Source: Acidobacteriota bacterium (GTDB lineage: Bacteria; Acidobacteriota; Thermoanaerobaculia; Thermoanaerobaculales; Sulfomarinibacteraceae). Taken from it: DNA of 52,829 bases. The translations under genes were made by a program, and so were the position numbers. The DNA lies in the NCBI GenBank assembly GCA_013152925.1, contig JAADFK010000162.1:1-52829 (forward strand), read 5' to 3'. Shown one piece after another: positions 34,729-43,798 of the stretch (position 1 is the stretch's first letter; each line of letters opens with the position of its first letter). Under the pieces are notes generated by a model. It saw nothing but the letters and a program-made list of their open reading frames with translations. It was not told the origin of the DNA and ran no database searches.

Positions 34729-36534
34729 GTGACACGCTACATGTTGGTCTATCTCCATCCCGATCTCGGCGAGCAGCGTTTCGAGCTTCACGAGGGCGCC
34801 ACCTACCGGCTGGGCTCGAGAAGCTCGGCGGACATTGTCATTCCACAGCGGGACGTCTCGCGGAATCATGCGCTGCTCAGGGTGGACAAACACGCCCTCC
34901 ACATTACCGATCTGAAGAGCAAGAACGGTACCTTCGTCAACGGCCAGCGGGTTGGCGCGGCGGAGTTCTTCCCGGGAGACCGGCTCCAGATCTCATCGGC
35001 GGAATTGACGGTTCTCGAAGTATCCTCCGGCACCTTCGCTCTGGCCGAGGAGATCCGCCCGGCCGGGCAGGCCGAGCGCGAATCCAGCGACGAATCGCAG
35101 ACCGTTCAGTTTCAAAAGGCCTCGGGTCCCGAGGATCTGGCCATGTTGATCGAGGATCTGGCCGACTACGTGCAGCGCCGGGAGCTCTCCACCCTCCTGC
35201 ACGGAGTCGTGACACGCTTTGGGCTCAAGTCCATCATGCTGTTCTTCAGGGATCCCGCTGGCAGGTTGGCCCTGGTTTCGAGCTCCGGGGAGCTGCCGGA
35301 TGCGGGCACCTTTCACGAGGCGTTCAAGGAGGCGCTGCTGTTGCTGACCCAGCCCGGCGATGACGCGGCCGGTCGAATCGACCGGTTGAACCTTGGTGAT
35401 GCCGTCTTCCTGGTTGCCGGGCTGCGACAGGGGTACTGTGTCGCCCTGGGCTGTGACGACCACATCCCGGCGGCCAATGACCTTCGCGCCATCGTTGCCA
35501 CCTTCCGCGTGGTGACGGCGGTTCATGAAGGGGGCGCCGTCAGGGCTCCGGGCGCCATCCGCGTCAGGGGGGCGGAGAGGGATCCTCTCGGTACGATTCT
35601 CGGCGATTCCAAGGCCATCGACGCCTGCCGGAAACTGGCTTCGGAGTTCGCGAAGCAGGATGAGCCAGTGCTGATCACCGGTGAGAGCGGTACGGGGAAG
35701 GAGCTGTTCGCCAGGGCCATCCACGAGCTCTCCAGGCGTTCCGGCGGGCCCTTCGTTCCCGTCAACTGTGCCGCCATTCCTGCTGACCTGACGGAGGCGG
35801 AGCTCTTCGGCGTCGCCCCAGGGGCGGCCACGGGCGTCAGCGAGCGTCCCGGACGCTTCCACGCGGCGCGGGGTGGAACGCTCTTCCTCGACGAGATCGG
35901 CGAGCTGCCCGACGCCCTTCAGGCCAAGTTGCTCCGGGTGCTGGAGTTCGGCGAGGTCTACCGGGTCGGCGACGATCGGCCGACAACCTACGACGTGCGG
36001 ATCATCTCCGCGACCAACCGCAGGATCGAGGAGGCGGTTCAGCGGGGTGAGTTCCGCGCCGACCTCTTCTACCGCCTGCACGTGCTCCATCTCCATGTGC
36101 CACCACTGAGAGAACGTCGTAACGATATTCCGATCCTGGTCAATGCGTTCCTCGAGGAAACCGCGCGGCAGATGGACAAGCGTGTGGCCGGGATCACCGT
36201 TCGTGCGCTGGACGTCCTCAAGGGCTGGAGCTGGCCGGGAAACGTCCGGGAGCTGCGCAGCGAGATCATCCGCATGGTGGCGCTCGTGACCTCGGGCGCC
36301 GTTATCGACCTCGACCAGATATCGCCGGATTTCGCCGAGAACGGCGGGGGCGCGGGGGACGGGGATCTCGAGAGGCTCCTTGGACTGCCCCTGAGCGAGG
36401 CCCGCGACGAGCTGGAACGCCGGCTGATCCTGCGGGCGCTCGAGGAGTGCGGTGGCAACCAGAGCCGGGCGGCCGGACGCCTTGGAATCAGCCGTGCCGG
36501 CCTGTTCAAGAAGATGCGTCGTCTCGACCTTTGA
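34729..36534 (+). CDS. FHA-GAF-AAA+ regulator, NtrC-like with degraded GAFTGA loop
   Basis: A 601-aa regulator. An FHA domain at about 1-100 (YRLGSRSSADIVI, VSRNHALL, DLKSKNGTFVNG) binds phosphothreonine peptides. A GAF-like domain is at about 135-270. An AAA+ enhancer-binding domain is at about 285-520 with Walker A GESGTGKE (318-325) and Walker B GGTLFLDEIGEL (382-393). The sigma-54-contacting GAFTGA is GAATGV here (365-370). A Fis-type HTH (NQSRAAGRLGISRAGLFKKM) ends the protein. Contact with sigma-54 is therefore doubtful, and it may act as a phospho-signal-dependent DNA-binding ATPase. GTG 34729 follows GGGAGG. Confidence 0.85.
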   Translation: MTRYMLVYLHPDLGEQRFELHEGATYRLGSRSSADIVIPQRDVSRNHALLRVDKHALHITDLKSKNGTFVNGQRVGAAEFFPGDRLQISSAELTVLEVSSGTFALAEEIRPAGQAERESSDESQTVQFQKASGPEDLAMLIEDLADYVQRRELSTLLHGVVTRFGLKSIMLFFRDPAGRLALVSSSGELPDAGTFHEAFKEALLLLTQPGDDAAGRIDRLNLGDAVFLVAGLRQGYCVALGCDDHIPAANDLRAIVATFRVVTAVHEGGAVRAPGAIRVRGAERDPLGTILGDSKAIDACRKLASEFAKQDEPVLITGESGTGKELFARAIHELSRRSGGPFVPVNCAAIPADLTEAELFGVAPGAATGVSERPGRFHAARGGTLFLDEIGELPDALQAKLLRVLEFGEVYRVGDDRPTTYDVRIISATNRRIEEAVQRGEFRADLFYRLHVLHLHVPPLRERRNDIPILVNAFLEETARQMDKRVAGITVRALDVLKGWSWPGNVRELRSEIIRMVALVTSGAVIDLDQISPDFAENGGGAGDGDLERLLGLPLSEARDELERRLILRALEECGGNQSRAAGRLGISRAGLFKKMRRLDL

Positions 36535-36547
36535 GCGCAGTTGCTTC

Positions 36548-36576
36548 CGCCGGTTGACAGCCGGTGTCAACCGGCG
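36548..36576 (+). promoter_or_regulatory. 12-bp inverted repeat overlapping a possible -35
   Basis: CGCCGGTTGACA (36548-36559) pairs perfectly with TGTCAACCGGCG (36565-36576) across a 5-nt loop. The left arm contains TTGACA, and TTTACA stands 17 bp further on. Either it is a terminator of the FHA gene with a short TTT tail, or an operator on a promoter for the gene at 36723. Confidence 0.5.
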
Positions 36577-36722
36577 TTTACAGCTGTCGGACGTCTCAAC
36601 CTCCCTGAAACTGACGAAACCACGTGTTCCAATGGACTTCGTGGGACTTCCCGTACCTGGAACAGGTCTTGCTAGTCACATTCACCATGGAGCGGATGGA
36701 CGGTAGACTGGACGAAGGGGGA

Positions 36723-37328
36723 ATGGAGCCGATTCGGCTGATCGGCGAGCCGTCCCCAGAGGAGCTCTGCACCCGGGTTTTCTCCGTCGGGCGGCGGCTC
36801 CTTCATCGATTCGATGTCCCCATGACCGAGACGCCTTCGGGTGTGCCGGCGACGCTCCTTCCAGCCGGCGGGTTCCGGCTCCTCGTCCTCGGGATCCCCG
36901 TGCCGGTCTTTGCCTACATGGGCGACGACAACCAGGAGCTCCAGCGCCGGATCGTGACCATTCTCAGAAGCTCCGGCGGCGCCGCCTTGAGCGGCGGACG
37001 CCGGGTGGTGTTGCAGTCGTTTTCAAAGTGCTTCGGTGCGGCGCCCGAGGAGGAGATTCTCGCGCTGTTGCCGAGCTTCAGATCCCTCAACGGACGCCGG
37101 AAGGCGGTGTACCTCGGTGTGCAGCTGGTGACGCTGTTGCCGCTGAGCGATATGGACGCCTCGTTGTGGCCCGGCGGCCCGCAGGAGATCCGGGAATGCG
37201 TCGACCGGTTTGAGCAGATGGTTCCCGCGTTGTACGGAACGTTGGATCATGACCTCGCCCAGGTTCATCAATCAAGAGTGGGCGGCGGCGACGAGCCCAG
37301 AACATGGGCGGTGGACCTGGCCGAGTGA
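36723..37328 (+). CDS. hypothetical protein
   Basis: A 201-aa soluble protein not recognised. The sequence alternates strands and helices: a hydrophobic GFRLLVLGIPVPVFAYMGDD, a Ser/Gly-rich RSSGGAALSGGRRVV, and a long C-terminal helix with a VDRFEQMVPALYG core. No signal peptide or clear motif. ATG 36723 has GGGGGA before it, and a TAGACT hexamer at 36704-36709 could give a short leader. ATG 36687 or 36693 are alternatives. A strong intrinsic terminator follows. It may be functionally tied to the FHA regulator upstream, but nothing in the sequence proves this. Confidence 0.65.
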   Translation: MEPIRLIGEPSPEELCTRVFSVGRRLLHRFDVPMTETPSGVPATLLPAGGFRLLVLGIPVPVFAYMGDDNQELQRRIVTILRSSGGAALSGGRRVVLQSFSKCFGAAPEEEILALLPSFRSLNGRRKAVYLGVQLVTLLPLSDMDASLWPGGPQEIRECVDRFEQMVPALYGTLDHDLAQVHQSRVGGGDEPRTWAVDLAE

Positions 37329-37355
37329 TCTGAGGACCCTCCATCCTCTTAACTC

Positions 37356-37399
37356 GTGGCTGCGGAGTCCCCTCCCTCGGACCCGCAGCCACACCTTTT
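37356..37399 (+). terminator. rho-independent terminator
   Basis: GTGGCTGCGG (37356-37365) pairs with CCGCAGCCAC (37383-37392) around a 17-nt loop, followed by ACC and TTTT. It ends the gene stopping at 37328. Confidence 0.8.
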
Positions 37400-37694
37400 C
37401 GTGTCCGGGATTCCCCCTGGCAACCCGGAAACGGGGAAGAACGGGGGGGACCGGATGGTGGTGCTGGACGGTCTTGGCGGGCGGGATGGGGCCCGTCCGC
37501 CTCGCGGCCTTGCGCGGACGCCGCCCGGGAGAACGCACAGGGTATTCCGTGGCAGGGGCGGAAGGCGTCCGGGGCATTCTCGCCGGAGGGGAGAAATGTT
37601 CCTTGAACCCGCCGGGGAGCGGGCCCGCGGCTGTGGCCGGGGGGTGGAGCCCGGAGGGGAGGGCGCCGGCATCGCTGCGCCGGTGGATGGATGT
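37400..37694. other. GC-rich intergenic region between convergent genes
   Basis: About 300 bases, very G-rich on the plus strand, between two convergent genes. Nothing matching RNase P RNA, SRP RNA, tmRNA or a known riboswitch core was recognised. Open frames here continue as antisense of the downstream nuclease gene and were not called. Confidence 0.5.
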
Positions 37695-39566
37695 TCATGG
37701 GCGGGATCGAGCGCGTGTTGTGGTCCCCGCCGGGCCGGTGGCGCGAGCCCGCACCCGGATCCGCCGGGGGGTCCGTGGCTCGCGGTCGTCTGGGACGCCG
37801 TTGCCGTTGCCGTCGGTCATAAGGTAGAGGACGAGGCCGTCGTGGTCCGAGCACCGCTCCGGGCGGTCGGGGACGTCCATGAAGACATCCGGGGCGTCGG
37901 CGTTGCCGTGGGCGAGCTGGGTGCCGCGGACCCATGGCTTCAGATTGTCCGTCGTAAGTATGTGGTCGAGGACCTGGGCAGAGCCTTCGTGGATGAAGGA
38001 GTAACGTTGTGTTCCCGGTACCGTCAGCACCTGGTCGTCCAGGTCCGGATCGACCTCGTCGGAGGCGGGGATCAGGGCGCCCAGGGGGTCGGGACGGCCC
38101 GTGATCTGGCCCATAACGTCCACCCAGCCGTCGGTGAACTGGAAGGCGTTGAAGTCGCCCAGCACCACCAGGTGGAGACCGGGCTCGGTTTCCTGAAGCT
38201 CCTGGATCGCCTGGGACAGCCGCACTGCCTGCCGGTGGCGCTTCTCGCGGACGAAGCCGGCGTTGTCCCCGTCGATGCCGTTCATGGATCGCAGGTGGAC
38301 GTCGAGCAGGACGAGTGGGAACGGGGCGCCGTTTCCCGTGAAGCGGCCGCGGAGCAGGAGGGGAGGACGGTCCCACAGTGTGAAATCGCTGGCTTCGTAA
38401 CTGAAGCGCTCGTCCGCCTGGAGCTGTTCCAGCTCATCGACGGCGAAGGCCTCGTCCACGAGGTAGCCCACGTCGATGCCGGAGATGTCGTTGCCCTCCA
38501 GCAGGTACGGGACGTACCGGGGGCCGCCATCGGCGTGGATGGTGTCCGCCAGGGCCTGGAGGATGCCGATGTTCTCCACCTCCTGCAAGGCCACGATGGT
38601 GGGGGAACGGAGCACCTGACGGATCCACAGGGAGAGCTTTGCCAGGCGTTCGTCCACGATCTCCTGGGGCACGGCAACGTCCTCCACTCCCGGATCGTCG
38701 ACGCTGTCCAGGAGGCGCTGGACGTTCTGCGTGGCCACGGCGATCTCCCCGCTGTGCCGGGGCCGGACGGGCCGCGCCGCGAACGGATCATCGATCACGT
38801 AGCCGCCACCGTGGATCCACACCTGATAACGGCCCCAGGTGTACGCCAGCGGACCCCTGAGGTCATGGATGGGGGCTCCCCCGGCGAGCCTCCCATCTGG
38901 AGACTCGATCGTGTCACCGCGATGGCTCATGTCGATGTCCAGGATCTCCGGGTTGCCGTCCCAGACGGGCAGGCCCGCCCGCCCGGGGTAGGGAATGCCC
39001 GGCTCGCGGAAAGCCCGGGTGGCGCGGGCCACCACGCGGAACCGGAAAAAGCCCTGCAGCGGACCCGTGATGGTGCCGCTGGGAATCCTGACCAGCATGC
39101 CCTCCAGCCTCTCCAGCGAATGCTCGGGGGGAGGATCGTCGGGGGAGGGAAGGTCCGGCCCCAGGTTCACGGGATCGGGGATCCGGGCGCCGTGGTCCGT
39201 GACGGTCACCCCCGTGGTGCCCGAGAGCTCGGTCATGCCGAAGTACTCGGCAACGGTGGCGCTGACCTCCACGGTGTCGCCCTCGCTGAGGTCGGGCCGC
39301 TCGCCGAGGTAAACGTAGATCCCGTCCGAGGTGGCGGGGTCCCCGTCCGAACGCTCCGGCGGCGTCTGCATGAAAAAGCCCCGGGTGGTCAGGGCAGTGA
39401 CCACATTGGGGCCGGTGGTCACCACCTGGCCCACCAACGGAGACTCGGTCCCGTTCCCCTGGATTTCCCAGATCTCCGTGGCCGCCGCCGGTCCACCGAG
39501 TGTGAGCGCGACGGCCACGAGAACAGGAAAGCCGAGGTGCTTCGCCTGGAGACACGAGCATCCCAT
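37695..39566 (-). CDS. secreted endonuclease/exonuclease/phosphatase-family protein (ExeM/NucH-like)
   Basis: A 623-aa exported protein. Residues 1-30 are a signal peptide containing a Cys (MGCSC) and a hydrophobic core ending AAA. An N-terminal OB-fold-like region (about 30-210, with DGIYVYLGERPDLSEGDTV) is followed by an EEP nuclease domain with ATQNVQRLLD, LQEVENI, LVVLGDFNAF and SDHDGLVLYL, covering the catalytic Asn, Glu, Asp-Asn and Asp-His sets. The tail has a DGNGNGVPDD calcium-type loop and an Arg/Thr-rich end. It is probably an extracellular DNase for nucleotide or phosphate scavenging. ATG 39566 follows a CCTCC-complement SD. Confidence 0.85.
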   Translation of the reverse strand: MGCSCLQAKHLGFPVLVAVALTLGGPAAATEIWEIQGNGTESPLVGQVVTTGPNVVTALTTRGFFMQTPPERSDGDPATSDGIYVYLGERPDLSEGDTVEVSATVAEYFGMTELSGTTGVTVTDHGARIPDPVNLGPDLPSPDDPPPEHSLERLEGMLVRIPSGTITGPLQGFFRFRVVARATRAFREPGIPYPGRAGLPVWDGNPEILDIDMSHRGDTIESPDGRLAGGAPIHDLRGPLAYTWGRYQVWIHGGGYVIDDPFAARPVRPRHSGEIAVATQNVQRLLDSVDDPGVEDVAVPQEIVDERLAKLSLWIRQVLRSPTIVALQEVENIGILQALADTIHADGGPRYVPYLLEGNDISGIDVGYLVDEAFAVDELEQLQADERFSYEASDFTLWDRPPLLLRGRFTGNGAPFPLVLLDVHLRSMNGIDGDNAGFVREKRHRQAVRLSQAIQELQETEPGLHLVVLGDFNAFQFTDGWVDVMGQITGRPDPLGALIPASDEVDPDLDDQVLTVPGTQRYSFIHEGSAQVLDHILTTDNLKPWVRGTQLAHGNADAPDVFMDVPDRPERCSDHDGLVLYLMTDGNGNGVPDDREPRTPRRIRVRARATGPAGTTTRARSRP

Positions 39567-39654
39567 GGAGGAATGATACTGCTTTCTGGGCTCCTGCGGC
39601 ACGGCAACGGTCACGGCTCGATTGGCCGGGCCGGGCCCGGGATGGCCGGCACGG

Positions 39655-39660
39655 TAGAAT
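39655..39660 (+). promoter_or_regulatory. -10 box of a leaderless transcript for the cobalamin adenosyltransferase
   Basis: TAGAAT, 6 nt (ggccgt) and then GTG 39667. There is no SD in between. No -35 match at normal spacing. Confidence 0.5.
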
Positions 39661-39666
39661 GGCCGT

Positions 39667-40218
39667 GTGAAGATCTACACCCGAACGGGTGACGGTGGCG
39701 AAACCGGGTTGGCCTCGGGGGGGCGCGTGGCGAAGGACGATCCCCGCGTGGAGGCCTACGGGACCGTCGACGAGCTCAACGCGGTGCTGGGCGTTCTCCT
39801 GGCGGAGCCGCTTCCCGAGGGAACGGCTGCAAGGCTCGGCCGGGTTCAGGTAACCCTCTTTCATCTGGGCAGCTCCCTGGCGGACCCGGAAGGCCGGTTG
39901 GAAACGGACGCCTCGCGCTGGGATACGGTCGGGCTGGAAGCGTGGATCGATGACATGGAGAAGGCACTCGAGCCCCTGAAGGCCTTCATCCTCCCCGGAG
40001 GGACCCGGGCTGCGGCACTGGCCCACCTGGCGCGGACGGTCTGCCGGCGGGCCGAGCGCAGGGTGCTGGCCCTGGCATCCTCGGGGCGGGGTGTTCCGGA
40101 CGGCGCCGTGGCCTACCTCAACCGTCTCTCGGACCTGCTCTTCGTCCTCGCCCGCCGGGTCAACCGGCAGGCGGGTGTTCCCGATGTCCTCTGGAAGCCC
40201 GGCGGGCAGCGCTCGTGA
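39667..40218 (+). CDS. cob(I)yrinic acid a,c-diamide / cob(I)alamin adenosyltransferase, PduO type
   Basis: A 183-aa helical-bundle enzyme that transfers the adenosyl group of ATP to cob(I)alamin. The N-terminal ATP-binding motif TRTGDGGETGL is at 5-15. YGTVDELNAVLG follows, then the RRAERR helix and YLNRLSDLLFVLARR near the C-terminus, all hallmarks of the PduO/MMAB type. It implies that the organism has B12-dependent enzymes, although none is in this window. GTG 39667 fits the family N-terminus and the -10 box 6 nt upstream. It is monocistronic or reads into phoH after a 256-nt gap. Confidence 0.93.
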   Translation: MKIYTRTGDGGETGLASGGRVAKDDPRVEAYGTVDELNAVLGVLLAEPLPEGTAARLGRVQVTLFHLGSSLADPEGRLETDASRWDTVGLEAWIDDMEKALEPLKAFILPGGTRAAALAHLARTVCRRAERRVLALASSGRGVPDGAVAYLNRLSDLLFVLARRVNRQAGVPDVLWKPGGQRS

Positions 40219-40274
40219 ACCCGGTCCGATCGCTGGCGCCGGGGTGTTGGACGGCCTCCCACGGGCTTTCCTGG

Positions 40275-40280
40275 TACAAT
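40275..40280 (+). promoter_or_regulatory. -10 box, probably for the phoH operon
   Basis: TACAAT lies about 195 nt before the phoH ATG. A 28-codon open frame begins at ATG 40289, 8 nt downstream, and may be a leader or chance. No -35 match was found. Confidence 0.4.
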
Positions 40281-40474
40281 GGCCGCGTATGACGGACCTA
40301 GGCATACCGGAGACATCCAAGGGCGGGGACGCGGACGTCCAACCGCCCCCTCCCCATCCCACGAACCGTGAGTGATACACCAGAGCCGCGCCGTGGCGCC
40401 GCCCCCGGCGGTGTGACGCCTCTTAAGCCCCACGCCGCTGCCGGCGCCGGGCCGGGCGGCCTGGCCGTCGAGCC

Positions 40475-41446
40475 ATGCGCACCGTAGACCTCCGCGAACA
40501 GCACACGGAGCGGATCTTCGGCGTCCGTGACGTCAACCTCCGTTACCTGGAGGACCGGCTCCACGTGTCGGTCACGGCCCGTGGGGGCCGGGTCAGCATC
40601 GAGGGCGAGCCGGAGAACGAGGAGATCGCGGTACGGCTCCTGGAGTGCTTCGACCGGCTCCTGGAGGCCGGGGTTCCCGTCAGCCGTGAGGAGTTCCGGA
40701 CCGGCGTCCGCGTTCTCGAAGAGGATCCGGAGATCGACCTGGCCGATTTCTTCCTCGATGCCAGCATCCCGGCGGCGCTCAAACGCTTCGTCGTTCCCCG
40801 GAACATGAACCAGCGGCGGTTCATGAGGGCGATCGTCCAGCAGGATTACGTCTTCTCCACGGGACCGGCCGGTACCGGCAAGACCTACCTGGCGGTGGCC
40901 ATGGCGGCCGCCCACCTGCTGGACAACAGGGTCCGCCGTCTGGTGGTCACCAGGCCGGCCGTGGAAGCCGGGGAGCGCCTGGGCTTCCTTCCCGGGGATC
41001 TGGCCGAGAAGATCAACCCCTATCTTCGCCCCATCCACGACGCGCTCTACGACATCCTGGGCTTCGACAAGGTCTCCAAGCTGATGGAGCGGCAGATGAT
41101 CGAGATCGCTCCGCTGGCCTTCATGCGGGGGAGGACCTTGAACGACGCGTTCATCATTCTCGACGAGGCGCAGAACACGACGCGCGAGCAGATGAAGATG
41201 TTCCTGACGCGCATGGGCTTTCACTCGAAGACGGTGATCACCGGCGACATCACCCAGATCGATCTGCCGACGGGGAGAAGGTCCGGCCTGGTGGAGGCTA
41301 TCGAGATTCTCCGTGGGGAGGAAGGAATCGCCATCATCGAGTTCACCCAGCGGGACGTGGTCCGGCACCGGCTGGTCCAGCGAATCGTCGATCGCTACGA
41401 GCGGTGGGAGGCACAACACCTGTCCGGGAACGCGGGCCATGAGTAG
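40475..41446 (+). CDS. PhoH family ATPase
   Basis: A 323-aa PhoH-like P-loop protein. An N-terminal KH-like segment (about 1-95) precedes the ATPase with Walker A GPAGTGKT near residue 130, the VVTRPAVEAGERLGFLPGDL block, DEAQNTTREQMKMFLTR and TGDITQIDLP. It is thought to act in RNA metabolism together with YbeY, whose gene follows in this operon. ATG 40475 is the first suitable start; no SD is evident, so the start is the least certain part. Order phoH-pgpH-ybeY-corC-era is the widely conserved ribosome/RNA maturation cluster. Confidence 0.92.
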   Translation: MRTVDLREQHTERIFGVRDVNLRYLEDRLHVSVTARGGRVSIEGEPENEEIAVRLLECFDRLLEAGVPVSREEFRTGVRVLEEDPEIDLADFFLDASIPAALKRFVVPRNMNQRRFMRAIVQQDYVFSTGPAGTGKTYLAVAMAAAHLLDNRVRRLVVTRPAVEAGERLGFLPGDLAEKINPYLRPIHDALYDILGFDKVSKLMERQMIEIAPLAFMRGRTLNDAFIILDEAQNTTREQMKMFLTRMGFHSKTVITGDITQIDLPTGRRSGLVEAIEILRGEEGIAIIEFTQRDVVRHRLVQRIVDRYERWEAQHLSGNAGHE

Positions 41447-41488
41447 GTCCAAGTGGCCTGGCCCGCGGCCGCGAGAGGGAGCTTTCGC

Positions 41489-43798
41489 GTGAGGAGCCGG
41501 AGGAAACACCGGTCTTCGGGCGGCATCGAGCGGGCGCTCCAGGTTCGCGCCGGCTGGTGGGACCGCATCATGGACCAGGCGGTGATCTGGGCCGGGCTGA
41601 CGATTCTCCTGTGCGGCTGGCTGGTCATGCCCCGGACGGTGGGCCGGCTTCCAAACTGGAAACCCGGCGAGGTTGCAGCCTTCGACGTGGTGGTGCAGCG
41701 GGACGTGGCCGTACCGGACGAAAAGGCCACCAAACGGCTGCGGAAGGAGGCCCGGAGCGCCGTGCCGCCGGTCTACGACCTCGATCCACGGGTCCAGGAA
41801 GAAACGAAGGATGGCATCCGGGCGCTCTTCGCCCTGTGTGCCGACGAGCTGAAGGTCGGGGCGTTCTCCAGGGACGAGCTGGCGGCCACTTCGCAGCTGG
41901 ACCTCGGGAAGTCCATGGCCAACATCCTGGAAAGCTCGGGCTGCTCCCAGGAGCTGGAGGGGGCTCTGCTCCGCATCGTTGCCCAGGTCTATGACCGGCA
42001 CATCATCGACGACAAGCGGCGCATCGAACGGCGGGGCAGCAGCGGCATCACTATTCGGAACCTTCAGGGGGGCGCGGAACGGCCCGCCGATGCCTCCGAC
42101 CTGGCCGCCACCATCGACCTGAGGACGGAGCTGGATCCGACCATCCGGTCAGCGGTTCTCGAGGAGGATGCCGTACGCCGCCGCTGGATCAAACCGCTCA
42201 CGGGCTTCCTGGTGGCCAACCTGACGGCCGACCTGGTATACGACCGGGCGGAGACGGCCCGCCGCGTGGAAAAGGCGGCGGCCGCGGTGGCCCCGAGGTT
42301 CCAGAAGCTCAAGCGAGGCCAGGTGCTGGTCCGCCGGGGCGATACCGTCAGCCCGGAAGTGGCGGCCGTGTTGGAGGAGCTTCAGGCCCAACGGCTGGAG
42401 GTGACCAGCTACGCCTCCATGGGCGGAACGGTGGCGATCGTGCTGCTGATCGTCCTGGGATGGAGCCAGGTGGTCCGGCGTTTCGTGCAGGGCGGCGACT
42501 GGAAGGTCCGGCTTTCCACCATCATGATGCTGACCATCGTCTTCACGGCTGTGGATCGCCTGGGCCTCTTCGTGGCCGAGGCGGCGGCGCTCAACAGTCA
42601 GAGTCCGTTGATCTCCTCGGCCCAGGTTCTCCTCTGGGGCCTGCCCCACGCAGCGGGACCGGCGGCGGCGCTGATGCTTCTCGGCCTGCCCCTGGCGGTT
42701 CTCTTCGCGGTCTCCCAGGCCCTGTTGGTGGGCCTGATGCTCGGTGGAAGCCTGGTGATGGTGATCTTCGCCATGGCCACCGGCCTGGTGGCGGTCCTGC
42801 TCACGGAACGGTACCGGGACCGCGCCATGCTGACCCGGGCAGGCCTCGGTGTGGGCGTCGCCGGCGCCATTCTGGTGGGGATCCTCCAGCTGTACCGGGG
42901 ATTGCCCGATTCGCCGGTGGAGACGGCGGTGGCGAGCGTGACCGCCCTGCTGGCGGGACCGGTGGCCATGGGGATCGCCACCTTCGTCCTGCCGATCTTC
43001 GAAGGGATTTTCGGGGTGACCACGGACCTTCGCCTGCTGGAGCTCTCGAACCAGAACCTGCCGCTCCTCAAGAGGCTCTCCCTGGAGGCGCCGGGGACCT
43101 ACCAGCATTCCCTGGCCGTGGGGAACCTGGCCGAGGCCGGGGCCGCCGCCGTTGGCGCGAACGGCCTGCTGCTCCGCGTCTGCGCCTACTACCATGACGT
43201 GGGGAAGCTGGCCATGCCCGGGTATTTCGTGGAGAATCAGCGGGGAACCAACCCCCATGATCAGCTCAAGCCCTCCATGTCGGTCAGTATCATCAAGAAC
43301 CACATCCGGGAAGGGCTGGAGCTGGCCCGCGAGGCCAAGCTCCCACTCCCGGTCCGCCAGGCCATCGCCACCCACCATGGGACGAAGTTGATCCGATTCT
43401 TCTACGCCAAGGCCCGGGAAGAGGCGCGCGAGGGCGAGGAGGTCCGGGAGAGCGATTTCCGGTACCCCGGACCGAAACCGTTCACCAAGGAGCTGGGCAT
43501 CCTGCTCCTGGCCGATGCCGTGGAGGCAGCCTCGCGGACGCTGGAGAACCCGGGACCCAACAAGATCCGGGCCATGGTGGAGCGGATCGTCGAGGACGCC
43601 AGGGAGGATGGCCAGCTGGAGGACACGGAGCTGACCTTCAAGGAGCTCGAGCAGGTCAGCTCGGCCTTCCTGCTGGTGCTCAGCAACATGTTCCACAGCC
43701 GCATCGACTATCCCGGTTTTGATTTCAACAGGAAGAAGGAGCAGCGTGATTCGGGTATCCATCGCGTGGGAACGAAAAAGCCGGCGCCCGCTGGCTGA
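41489..43798 (+). CDS. pgpH: 7TM-HD family membrane phosphodiesterase (PgpH-like)
   Basis: A 769-aa protein of the 7TMR-HD family, whose characterised members hydrolyse c-di-AMP. One N-terminal helix (about 28-48) is followed by an extracytoplasmic domain, then seven membrane helices (about 310-525), and a C-terminal cytosolic HD domain with QHS near 538, HD at about 569-570 (YYHDVGKL), NPHDQLKPSMS and THHG near 628. Metal-binding His/Asp residues look intact. GTG 41489 is chosen with GAGGGAG upstream; GTG 41453 is possible. The 3' end overlaps ybeY by 53 bp. A c-di-AMP turnover role is inferred from family. Confidence 0.87.
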   Translation: MRSRRKHRSSGGIERALQVRAGWWDRIMDQAVIWAGLTILLCGWLVMPRTVGRLPNWKPGEVAAFDVVVQRDVAVPDEKATKRLRKEARSAVPPVYDLDPRVQEETKDGIRALFALCADELKVGAFSRDELAATSQLDLGKSMANILESSGCSQELEGALLRIVAQVYDRHIIDDKRRIERRGSSGITIRNLQGGAERPADASDLAATIDLRTELDPTIRSAVLEEDAVRRRWIKPLTGFLVANLTADLVYDRAETARRVEKAAAAVAPRFQKLKRGQVLVRRGDTVSPEVAAVLEELQAQRLEVTSYASMGGTVAIVLLIVLGWSQVVRRFVQGGDWKVRLSTIMMLTIVFTAVDRLGLFVAEAAALNSQSPLISSAQVLLWGLPHAAGPAAALMLLGLPLAVLFAVSQALLVGLMLGGSLVMVIFAMATGLVAVLLTERYRDRAMLTRAGLGVGVAGAILVGILQLYRGLPDSPVETAVASVTALLAGPVAMGIATFVLPIFEGIFGVTTDLRLLELSNQNLPLLKRLSLEAPGTYQHSLAVGNLAEAGAAAVGANGLLLRVCAYYHDVGKLAMPGYFVENQRGTNPHDQLKPSMSVSIIKNHIREGLELAREAKLPLPVRQAIATHHGTKLIRFFYAKAREEAREGEEVRESDFRYPGPKPFTKELGILLLADAVEAASRTLENPGPNKIRAMVERIVEDAREDGQLEDTELTFKELEQVSSAFLLVLSNMFHSRIDYPGFDFNRKKEQRDSGIHRVGTKKPAPAG

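Noticed and set aside
37400..37694. Structured RNA (RNase P, SRP, tmRNA or riboswitch) in the G-rich intergenic region
   Set aside because: None of the conserved core sequences of these RNAs was found on either strand.
37356..39692. Very long plus-strand open frame opposite the secreted nuclease gene
   Set aside because: It is antisense to a protein with a signal peptide and intact EEP motifs, is rich in low-complexity residues, matches no family and arises from the high GC content.
40289..40375. 28-codon open frame just after a TACAAT box upstream of phoH
   Set aside because: It has a good position for a leader peptide but no SD, no conserved content and a Pro-rich sequence; not enough to call a gene.
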